From NCBI GenBank assembly GCA_021792455.1, contig JAJYUP010000010.1:1-51880 (forward strand): a DNA stretch of 51,880 nt, in the 5' to 3' direction. Below are positions 16,251-23,651 of the stretch, in pieces (within the stretch, counting starts at the first letter, position 1; every line of letters begins with the position of its first letter). The notes beneath the pieces are model-generated. The model ran no database searches and had not been told where the DNA came from. It saw only the letters and a program-made list of their open reading frames with translations. Made by a program: the position numbers and the translations under genes. Origin of the DNA: Actinomycetes bacterium (GTDB taxonomy: Bacteria; Actinomycetota; Thermoleophilia; Solirubrobacterales; Solirubrobacteraceae).

Positions 16251-18427
16251 GCGGCATGCGGCAGGAGGGGCCACCCCAGCGGGCGGCGATGAGCGAGGCG
16301 CCTCGGCAGAGGGCCCTCGACCGCGTGCTTCGACCGAGAGCGATCGCGGTGCTCGGTGCATCCGCCCGCGAAGGAGCTCTCTCCTCGCGGTTCACACGCG
16401 GCCTGCTGCGCCATGGCTTCAACGGCCGGATCGTGCCCGTCAACCCGCGGTATAAGGAGATCGAAGGGCTGCGCTGCCACCCCACGATCGCCTCGGCGGT
16501 GCAGGAGGGGCAGGTCGATCTCGCCGTCGTCTCCCTGCCAGGGCCAAAGGTGCTCGAGGCGCTTCAGGAATGCGCTCAGGCGCAGCTCGCGGGGGCGGTC
16601 ATCTTCTCCTCAGGGTTTGGCGAGGTCGGGCAGCAGGGCCGCGCCGCCCAGGATCAGCTCTCGCAGCTGTCGGCGCAGACGGGGCTGCGCCTCATCGGGC
16701 CGAACAGCCCAGGCTTCATCAACGTCACCGACTCGACGTGTCTCATCGCCTCAGGCGTCTCCTTTCGCGAGCGCTTCGAGCCGGGCGCAATCGCGATCGT
16801 CGCCCAGTCTGGCGGGGTCGCAGGGCTGCTGATCGAGCGCGCCCAGGACGCAGGCGCTGGCATCTCGAAGGCGATCTGCACCGGCAACGAGGCTGACCTC
16901 ACGGTCGGCGAGGTGCTTCTGTGGCTCGCAGAAGACGAGCAGACGCGCGTTGTCGCCGCCTTCGTCGAGGGGCTGCGAAAGACGGACCTGCTGCTCGAGG
17001 GCTTTCGTGCCCTGCGGGCGGCGGGAAAGCCGCTTCTCATGCTGAAGGCGGGGGCTACGGAGGCAGCGGCGAGGGCAACCGCCGCCCACACTGGCGCGCT
17101 CGCGAGCGCAGACGACGTCGTCGACGCCGTGCTCGCCCGCCATCACGTCGCGCGCGTCTACGGGTTCGACGAGCTGATCGACTCCGCGCTCGCACTCGAC
17201 CGCCTCGGAACCGCCACAGGGCGAAGAGTCGGGATCGTCACGACCTCTGGCGGCGCAGGCGTCGTCGCAACGGAGGCGGCGGAGCGCGCAGGGCTCTCGC
17301 TGCCGCCCCTGTCCGATTCCACGCGGGCCCGCCTGCAGTCGGTGCTTCCTGACTTCGCCTCCCTTCAGAACCCCGCAGACATGAGCGGCATGTTCGTCGA
17401 GGACAGGGAGATCTTCCTCAGCTGCCTCGCCGCCTTCTCAGAGACGCAGAGCCTCGACGCCTCAGTGCTCGTGCTCACGGTCCATCCGCAAGCCCTCTCT
17501 GAAGAGCTCGCTGACCGTCTGATCGAGCACAAGGAGCGCAGCGGGCCTTGGCCCGCGGTGCTGTGGACGGCGGGGGCGATGAGCGAGCAGGCGCGAGCGC
17601 GCCTGCGGGAGGCGGGGCTTGCCGTCTTCGAAGACGCTGACCGCTGCATGGGCGCGCTCAGTGTGAGGGCGATCGTTGGTGGGGACCCTCAGGGCGCCGC
17701 CGTGAACGCCGGGACGCGAGAGCCTGCGCCCCTCCCCCCACTCCCAACGCCCTCGCTGCCTGAGGGCCCGCTCACGGAGGCACAGGCGCTGGGTGCGCTG
17801 CAGAGCGCAGGCATTCCAATCGCCGAGGGGATCACCGCCGCCAACCCGGAGGCGGCGGCAGAGGCGGCGCGCAGGCTTTCTCGCCCCCTCGTCGTGAAGG
17901 CGTCCGCCCCTGACCTGCCCCACAAGAGCGACGCAGGCGCGGTCATCCTCGGCGTTGAGGAGCCAAGGCAGGCTGCAGCGGCACATGAACAGGTCGTGAA
18001 GGCGGCTGCAGCGGCAGGCGCGCACCCACAGGGCTCGCTGCTGCAGGTGCTCGCTGAGCCGGGGGTCGAGCTGATCGTCGGGGTGCGCCGCGACGAGGAT
18101 TTCGGGCTCATCCTCGTCGTCGGCCCTGGCGGGATCGCCGCGGAGCTCGCGTCCAGCGTCTCCCGCCGGATGCTGCCGCTGCTTGCGGGCGAGGCGGAGG
18201 AGATGCTCGCGCAGCTGCCGATCTCTCCCCTGCTCGGCGCCCACCGTCGCGCCCCCCGCGCCGACATTCCTGCAGCCGTGCATGCGATAGAGACGCTTTC
18301 GCGCTTTGCGCTTGCGATCGGCGATCAGCTCGAGGCCGTTGAGATCAACCCGCTCATCGTTCATCCAGAAGGCTCTGGCGTCACCGCCGTCGATGCCCTG
18401 ATCCTCAGAGCGGAGAAGAAGCGGTGA
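16247..18427 (+). CDS. ADP-forming acetate/acyl-CoA ligase family protein (second copy)
   Basis: The protein is 726 aa, starting at the ATG that overlaps the previous stop (ATGA); an internal ATG at 16289 is possible. Domain order matches the gene at 12935: CoA-binding fold (RPRAIAVLGASAREGALSSR), ligase part with the catalytic His (ATAAHTGALASADDVVDAV, about residue 281), then ATP-grasp (VVKASAPDLPHKSDAGAVIL). The two copies differ throughout, so they likely act on different acids or form different complexes. The unit ends at 18427, where an operator-like site begins a new transcription unit. Confidence 0.88.
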   Translation: MSGMRQEGPPQRAAMSEAPRQRALDRVLRPRAIAVLGASAREGALSSRFTRGLLRHGFNGRIVPVNPRYKEIEGLRCHPTIASAVQEGQVDLAVVSLPGPKVLEALQECAQAQLAGAVIFSSGFGEVGQQGRAAQDQLSQLSAQTGLRLIGPNSPGFINVTDSTCLIASGVSFRERFEPGAIAIVAQSGGVAGLLIERAQDAGAGISKAICTGNEADLTVGEVLLWLAEDEQTRVVAAFVEGLRKTDLLLEGFRALRAAGKPLLMLKAGATEAAARATAAHTGALASADDVVDAVLARHHVARVYGFDELIDSALALDRLGTATGRRVGIVTTSGGAGVVATEAAERAGLSLPPLSDSTRARLQSVLPDFASLQNPADMSGMFVEDREIFLSCLAAFSETQSLDASVLVLTVHPQALSEELADRLIEHKERSGPWPAVLWTAGAMSEQARARLREAGLAVFEDADRCMGALSVRAIVGGDPQGAAVNAGTREPAPLPPLPTPSLPEGPLTEAQALGALQSAGIPIAEGITAANPEAAAEAARRLSRPLVVKASAPDLPHKSDAGAVILGVEEPRQAAAAHEQVVKAAAAAGAHPQGSLLQVLAEPGVELIVGVRRDEDFGLILVVGPGGIAAELASSVSRRMLPLLAGEAEEMLAQLPISPLLGAHRRAPRADIPAAVHAIETLSRFALAIGDQLEAVEINPLIVHPEGSGVTAVDALILRAEKKR

Positions 18428-18438
18428 GCCACGCTGAT

Positions 18439-18461
18439 AACCAAGCGTTTGGTAGATTCCG
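18439..18461. promoter_or_regulatory. Operator-like palindrome ACCAAGCGTTTGGT
   Basis: ACCAA and TTGGT arms flank GCGT at 18440-18453, continuing as AGATTCCG. The half CGTTTGGTAGATTCCG matches the site at 8731-8746 at 15 of 16 bases. It lies between the second CoA-ligase stop and the flavoprotein start. A shared TetR-type repressor is the simplest explanation. Confidence 0.5.
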
Positions 18462-18530
18462 TCGCATGTGGCGGGTGTCTTCGGCGCATCAGGTCTGTCA
18501 GGTCTCTTTCGTGCCTTGGGTGCGCCTGAC

Positions 18531-18645
18531 GCGCCTCGCACTCCCCCTGCGCCTCGCAGTCCCCCTGCGCCTCGGAGGCCTGGTGCGCCTCGCAGTCCCA
18601 CTGCGCCTCGCAGTCCCCGGACGCCTCGCAGGCCCCCTGCAGCGG
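18531..18645. repeat. ~18-bp minisatellite, TGCGCCTCGCAGTCCCCC units
   Basis: About six degenerate copies of an 18-bp unit lie directly upstream of the flavoprotein start. In the flavoprotein frame they read as Pro-Arg-Ser-Pro repeats, but this stretch is probably untranslated leader. Confidence 0.75.
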
Positions 18646-18680
18646 AGTCATCAGATTCGAGCAGGCAGGCAGGCGGCAGC

Positions 18681-20066
18681 GTGACAAAGCTCGACGTCGC
18701 GGTCATCGGAGCGGGGGCTGCTGGCCTCACCGCTGCCGCGCTGCTTGCGAAGGAGGGCAGGAGGGTCGCCGTCTATGAGGCGAGCAGCGTGCTTGGGGGG
18801 CGCGGAATGGCTGTGCCTGATCAGGGCTTCAAGCTCAACGTCGGCGGCCACCTGCTCGAGGACTCCGGCTCGGGGATCACGAAGGTCTTCGAGTACGTGG
18901 GCAAGGAGCTTCAGCATGGCGCGGTCTCCAGCGAGATGCCCGTCTGGGACGATGCGCAGCGCAGGTGGCGCTCGATCAGGGATGGGTATTCAGGCGACAA
19001 GCGCGAGCTCAAGAAGGTCATCCAGGCGCTGATCGACACCCCCTATCAGGAGCTCGAGGAGTGGGATGACCGTCCGCTGCGGGAGTGGATGCGCAGGCAC
19101 ACGCGCGACCAGGCTGTCATCGACCTCTGGGAGTACATAGCGCTGCTCGAGTGCCTCACGGAGGAGTGGTGGGACCACTCCGCCTCAGACAACCTCTACG
19201 TGCGCAAGATGCACTACGAAGAGGCGCACATGGCGGGCTACTCCTTCTGGCCGAAGCAGGGATGGGACCGGCTGTTCGAGGACCTCCGCGACGCCGTGCT
19301 CGAGCATGGCGGGCAGGTTCACATGGGCACCCCCGTCGAGACGGTCCTCATCGAGGATGGAGAGGTCAAGGGTCTCATGCTTGGGCGCGAGAAGATCCTG
19401 CCGAACGAGGTGCTCGAGGGGGAGATCGTCGAAGCGGACTGCGTCATCTCCACGCTGCCCGTCTGGAACGTGCTCCGGGTCGTGCCGGCGAAAGCGCTGC
19501 CTGACTGGTACTCCGCGCAGATCCAGGCGCTCGCCCAGGACCGCTGGCGCGTCTCCTGGCTTGGGCTCTATCTCGCCACGAAGGAGCCCGTCTACGCCAT
19601 CGACGAAAGGGAGCTCTCCACCTGGCTGCACGCGCCGCAGACGCGCATCTCAGGGTTCTTCTTCAACATGACCGCGATGGACCCCTCCACCTCGCCAGAG
19701 GGCACCCAGCTCTATGTCGCGGGCGGGGTGATCCCTGGCGATCGCGCGAAGGACATCACCTACGTCAAGCCGATGTTCGAGAAGTTCGAGCAGGATCTGA
19801 AGACGATGTACCCAGGACTCGCGCATTCGCATTGGCGGCGGCGTCACCTCGTGCACGACCCCTCCTTCGGGGTGATCCAGAAGCCGGGACTCGTCGGCCG
19901 CTTCAGGCCGCACTGGCGAGCGCCGAACATCGACGGCCTCTACTTCGCCTCTGAGACCTTCCGCAGCCGCGGGATCGGAGTGGATCGCGCTGCAAGAGCG
20001 GGGCTCACAGTCGTCGAGGACTACCTCGGCAGGAGGCTTCAGGGAGGCTTCGGGTGGCGGTATTGA
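18681..20066 (+). CDS. FAD-dependent oxidoreductase, phytoene-desaturase/amine-oxidase-like
   Basis: The protein is 461 aa from the GTG at 18681, chosen because the dinucleotide-binding motif begins 5 residues later (VAVIGAGAAGLTAAALL, then VYEASSVLGGRGMAV). The open frame extends upstream to 18468 through a Pro-Arg repeat, which I exclude. The C-terminal FAD segment reads GLYFASETFRSRGIGVDRAA, as in carotenoid desaturases and protoporphyrinogen-oxidase-like enzymes. The middle substrate domain is family-like but not assignable. It probably desaturates or oxidises a hydrophobic intermediate of the locus. It is followed immediately by the second lipocalin-like gene. Confidence 0.85.
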   Translation: MTKLDVAVIGAGAAGLTAAALLAKEGRRVAVYEASSVLGGRGMAVPDQGFKLNVGGHLLEDSGSGITKVFEYVGKELQHGAVSSEMPVWDDAQRRWRSIRDGYSGDKRELKKVIQALIDTPYQELEEWDDRPLREWMRRHTRDQAVIDLWEYIALLECLTEEWWDHSASDNLYVRKMHYEEAHMAGYSFWPKQGWDRLFEDLRDAVLEHGGQVHMGTPVETVLIEDGEVKGLMLGREKILPNEVLEGEIVEADCVISTLPVWNVLRVVPAKALPDWYSAQIQALAQDRWRVSWLGLYLATKEPVYAIDERELSTWLHAPQTRISGFFFNMTAMDPSTSPEGTQLYVAGGVIPGDRAKDITYVKPMFEKFEQDLKTMYPGLAHSHWRRRHLVHDPSFGVIQKPGLVGRFRPHWRAPNIDGLYFASETFRSRGIGVDRAARAGLTVVEDYLGRRLQGGFGWRY

Positions 20067-20067
20067 G

Positions 20068-21300
20068 ATGGCGCGGCGAGCGGGGGCTCGCCGCGAGGGT
20101 GCGTGCGGCGTGCTCGCCGGCAGCGGCGCTCGCTTCGCAGCTCGACGCGCACACGTGTCCACGCTGGGATTCGCGCAGGAATCGACGCCGGGATTTGCAC
20201 CCCTGTCCATGCCGGCCTTGGAGCTTCCGTTGCTCACAGAGCTAGACGATCTGCTCACCCACCAGACGCTCGAGACCCACGATCGCGTCTTCATCGAGGA
20301 CCCCCGCTGGACGGAGCGGTTCATCATCGAGGTGCACGACCCAGGCGGCAGGCTGCTGCTGTTCACTGGGCTTGGGATCTACCCGAACACCGGCTACATG
20401 GACGGGTTCGCGATCGTCTCCTCAGGCGGTCAGCAGCGAAACCTCCGGGTCGGCCGCAACCTCGAACCTCACCGCTGGAGGCTGCAGGCGGGCCCCCTCA
20501 GCTTCCAGATCCTCGATCCGATGCGCTCCTGGCTGCTCAGCTGCGATGAGGGCGAGCATGGGTTCTCCTTTCAGATCGAGCTCACGCGGCGCACGAAGCC
20601 CTACCAGATGCCGACGATGCGGATCGAGCGGGATGGGCAGCTGCTCGTCGCCTACTCCCACTTCGTGCAGGCTGGTCGCTACAGCGGCTTCGTCGAGGTC
20701 GAAGGACAGCGGTTCGACTGTGAGGGATGGACCGGCGAGAGGGACCGCTCCTGGGGGGTGCGCCCGCCCTCTGCGCGGACGCGCAGAGGCATGCACACCT
20801 GGCTGCCGATCCAGTGGGACGACGTCTCGATCTGGGTGTGGACCCGCGATGATGCCGCTGGGAGGCAGAGCGGGCTCTGTGGCGCGATCCGCCCCGTGAA
20901 CGACGGCGGCGGCGAGCCGGCCGAGCCGGTGCCTGTCAGCGCCTATGAGCACGATCTCGACATAGAGCTCGTCGGCGAGCACCGGCTGCTCAGGGGCGGG
21001 CATCTGCGGATCAGCGGGCAGGACGGCTCCGTCTACGAGATCGAGGTGGAGCGGACTGGCCCCCACCTCTCACTGTATGGGGGCGGCTACGGCGGAGAGC
21101 ACGCCCAGGGCACGCCGAAGGGAGAGCTCTTCATCGCCAGCGACCGCTGGGGCACGGATCCGGAGTCATTCGCGAAGGTGCCGCATTCGATCCTCGAGCA
21201 CAGCTGCCGCTTCACGCGCGCCGACGGGCGCGTCGGGTATGGCTGCTTCGAGCTGTGCTTCGGCGAGTACGCCCCGAAGGGGCTCGGTCCGGTCAGTTGA
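20068..21300 (+). CDS. Lipocalin-like DUF7064/DUF7065-type protein (second copy)
   Basis: The protein is 410 aa from ATG 20068, one base after the flavoprotein stop. An internal ATG at 20209 (MPALELPLLTELDDLLTHQ) removes a 47-residue repetitive leader and may be the true start (363 aa). It has the same markers as the gene at 15225: IYPNTGYMDGFAIV, MRIERDGQLLVAYSHFVQAG, GWTGERDRSWGVRPP. The C-terminal half continues with WLPIQWDDVSIWVWTRDD. Probably a cytoplasmic beta-barrel-like protein for a hydrophobic ligand; function unknown. Pairing with an FAD enzyme suggests two consecutive steps. Confidence 0.72.
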   Translation: MARRAGARREGACGVLAGSGARFAARRAHVSTLGFAQESTPGFAPLSMPALELPLLTELDDLLTHQTLETHDRVFIEDPRWTERFIIEVHDPGGRLLLFTGLGIYPNTGYMDGFAIVSSGGQQRNLRVGRNLEPHRWRLQAGPLSFQILDPMRSWLLSCDEGEHGFSFQIELTRRTKPYQMPTMRIERDGQLLVAYSHFVQAGRYSGFVEVEGQRFDCEGWTGERDRSWGVRPPSARTRRGMHTWLPIQWDDVSIWVWTRDDAAGRQSGLCGAIRPVNDGGGEPAEPVPVSAYEHDLDIELVGEHRLLRGGHLRISGQDGSVYEIEVERTGPHLSLYGGGYGGEHAQGTPKGELFIASDRWGTDPESFAKVPHSILEHSCRFTRADGRVGYGCFELCFGEYAPKGLGPVS

Positions 21301-21402
21301 GCGGCGCGGCAGACCACACGCCCTCTCTCGCAGGGCGTCAGGAGACGCTTCGCAGGGCTGGTCGGCTCGCCTGGTGTGAGAGACTGTGCGAAGCCAGGCA
21401 GT

Positions 21403-21427
21403 CAACCAATCATTAGTTTGATTCCGC
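21403..21427. promoter_or_regulatory. Operator-like site upstream of hyuA-like gene
   Basis: CAACCAATCATTAGTTTGATTCCG resembles the 8722 and 18440 sites: a CCAA arm, a TTTG half and an ATTCCG tail. It sits about 55 bases before the HyuA-like start. The match is weaker than between the other two sites. Confidence 0.35.
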
Positions 21428-21479
21428 CAGTGAGGATGGCTTTGGGTCAGACATTCCAGTGAAGGGAGCGCGCTGAGCA

Positions 21480-23606
21480 ATGGGTTACTACTGCGGCGTC
21501 GACATCGGCGGGACGTTCACCGACTGCGTCGTCATGGACGACGCCGGCAACATCACGCTTGCAAAGGCCTCATCGACGCCTGGCGACTTCGCAAAGGGGT
21601 TCATCGACGCGGTCAGCGAAGCCGCGCAGCGACTTGGCCTGCCCCTCGCCGACTTCCTCTCACAGACCCAGCTGCTGCTCCATGGCACGACAGTCGGCAC
21701 GAACGTGCTCGTGCAGATGCGCGGCGCACGCGCTGGCCTCATCACCACGAGGGGACACCGCGACGCGCTCATCATGATGCGCTCCTATGGCCGCTCCGCC
21801 GGCCTCCCGATCGAACGGCTGCTGCACGTCTCACGCCACCGCAAGCCTGAGCCGATCATCCCGCCGCGGCGCATCAAGGAGGTCTCTGAGCGCATCGACT
21901 GGGAGGGCGAGGTGTTCCTGCCGCTCAACGAGCAGGAGGCGAAGAGCGCGATCGAAGAGCTCATCGCCGATGGCGTCGAGGCGATCGCGATCTCGTTTCT
22001 GTGGGGTTTCGTCAACCCCGCTCACGAGCTTCGCGTCAAGGAGCTCGTCAAAGAGCTCTCGCCAGATCTGTTCGTCTCCTGCGCGCATGAGCTGATCGCA
22101 AAGCCGGGCGAGTACGAGCGCACCGCCGCCGCCGCGATCAACGCCTTCATCGGCCCTGCGACCGCAGGTTACGTGCAAGAGGTCGCGAGCACGACGAAGA
22201 GCAGCGGCTACGCCAGCCCTCTGCTCATCATGCAGGCGGCGGGCGGCGTCGTGCCAGCGGAGAACGCCGCCGGCAGGCCGCTGTTCACGATCGGATCTGG
22301 ACCGGTCGGCGGCGTCACCGGCGCCGCCTATCTCGCCTCGCTCTCAGGCCATTCACACGTCATCGCGACAGACATGGGTGGCACATCCTTCGACGTCGGC
22401 ATCATCGCGGAGGGCCAGCCGCTCACCGCCTCCGAGACGGTCATCAACCAGTACACGTTCTTCATGCCCCGCCTCGACATCGAGTCGATCGGCTCAGGGG
22501 GAGGCTCGATCGTCTGGCTCGATGAGCAGCACCGCACGCTCAGGGTCGGCCCGCACAGCGCCGGCGCCGAGCCTGGACCGGTCTGCTACGGGCGCGGCGG
22601 CGTCGAGCCGACGGTCACCGACTGCGACCTCGTGCTCGGCCGCTACAACCCGGACAGGTTCCTCGGCGGCGAGCTCCGACTTCACGCAGACGCTGCGCGA
22701 GAGGCGGTGCAGCGGATCGCAGAGCCGCTTGGCATGGACGCGATCAGCGCCGCTGACGGCGCGCTGCGGATCGTCGAGTCGCAGATGGCCGATCTAATGC
22801 GCCAGATGACGGTCGAGCGTGGGCTCGATCCGCGCGACTTCGTCATCTACACCTTCGGCGGCGCCGGTGCCGCTCACGCCGTCGGCTTCGCGCGCGAGCT
22901 CGGCTGCGACCGGGTCGTCGTACCCCTCGGCGACCTCGCCTCCACGTGGTCTGCGCTTGGCGTCATGACCTCTGACGTCGTGCACGTCCACGAGCACGCC
23001 GAGCTCGTGCCCGCTCCCTTCCCAGCGGAGAAGCTCAACGAGATCTACTCCGCGCTCGAAGCGGAAGCGCTCGAGCAGCTGCGCGCAGACGGCTTTGCGC
23101 AGAGCGACGTCGAGCTCTCGAGGATCGCAGAGATGAAGTTCTCCCTTCAGATCCACCAGGTCGAGGTTCCTGTTCCCCAGGGCACCCTCACAGAGGAGGA
23201 CTGCGTCGCGCAGGTCCGGCGGTTCATCGAGCGCTACGAGCAGACCTACGGCGAGGGCTCAGCGTTCGTCGGAGCGGGAACGCAGATCGGACTGTTCCGC
23301 GTGCTCGCGAGAGGCAGGCTGCACACCCCGGCGCTGCCCCAGGTGCCGGAGCGCGAGACGAACCCCGCCGGCAGGCGCGAGGTCTACTGGCGCGAGCACT
23401 CAGGCTTCGTGCAGACGCCGATCTATGACGGCGCACAGCTTGGCGCGGCGGCGAGCATCTCTGGGCCGGCGATCGTCGAGCTGCCGGACACCACCGTCGT
23501 CATCCCACCAGGCGCAACGGCGAACGTCGACCGCTTCGGCAGCATCATCATCGACGTCGGCGCAGAGAGCGGGCACGGGTCGGGAGCCGGCACCCAGGCG
23601 GCGTGA
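21480..23606 (+). CDS. HyuA-type hydantoinase/oxoprolinase, acetone-carboxylase-beta-like subunit
   Basis: This 708-aa protein has the ASKHA ATP-binding signatures: GVDIGGTFTDCVV at the N-terminus, TTVGTNVLVQMRGARAGLIT, AISFLWGFVNP, GSGPVGGVTGAAYL, IATDMGGTSFDVGII and the late FGGAGAAHAVGFARELG. Family members hydrolyse ATP to phosphorylate or activate a carbonyl or amide; they act with a HyuB-type partner, encoded next. Relatives are N-methylhydantoinase, 5-oxoprolinase, acetone carboxylase and acetophenone carboxylase. Sequence alone does not separate these. Genomic context with PEP-synthase-like and CoA-ligase genes makes carbonyl activation plausible. Confidence 0.9.
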   Translation: MGYYCGVDIGGTFTDCVVMDDAGNITLAKASSTPGDFAKGFIDAVSEAAQRLGLPLADFLSQTQLLLHGTTVGTNVLVQMRGARAGLITTRGHRDALIMMRSYGRSAGLPIERLLHVSRHRKPEPIIPPRRIKEVSERIDWEGEVFLPLNEQEAKSAIEELIADGVEAIAISFLWGFVNPAHELRVKELVKELSPDLFVSCAHELIAKPGEYERTAAAAINAFIGPATAGYVQEVASTTKSSGYASPLLIMQAAGGVVPAENAAGRPLFTIGSGPVGGVTGAAYLASLSGHSHVIATDMGGTSFDVGIIAEGQPLTASETVINQYTFFMPRLDIESIGSGGGSIVWLDEQHRTLRVGPHSAGAEPGPVCYGRGGVEPTVTDCDLVLGRYNPDRFLGGELRLHADAAREAVQRIAEPLGMDAISAADGALRIVESQMADLMRQMTVERGLDPRDFVIYTFGGAGAAHAVGFARELGCDRVVVPLGDLASTWSALGVMTSDVVHVHEHAELVPAPFPAEKLNEIYSALEAEALEQLRADGFAQSDVELSRIAEMKFSLQIHQVEVPVPQGTLTEEDCVAQVRRFIERYEQTYGEGSAFVGAGTQIGLFRVLARGRLHTPALPQVPERETNPAGRREVYWREHSGFVQTPIYDGAQLGAAASISGPAIVELPDTTVVIPPGATANVDRFGSIIIDVGAESGHGSGAGTQAA

Positions 23607-23627
23607 AGTGCAGGCGCCGTGAGGAAG
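23596..23627. repeat. 16-bp tandem copy of a gene end
   Basis: AGGCGGCGTGAAGTGC (23596-23611), which includes the HyuA-like stop, is followed by AGGCGCCGTGAGGAAG (23612-23627). This is another near-tandem copy of a stop-codon context. Confidence 0.55.
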
Positions 23628-23651
23628 ATCTGACAAAGGAGGTTGACTGGC

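Noticed and set aside
18468-18680. Pro/Arg-rich N-terminal extension of the flavoprotein
   Set aside because: Encoded by an 18-bp minisatellite; the FAD-binding motif begins just after the GTG at 18681.
17462-18730. Minus-strand open frame (422 codons) opposite the second CoA ligase
   Set aside because: Its N-terminal part is Gly-Leu-Arg repeats from the minisatellite at 18531; no domain seen.
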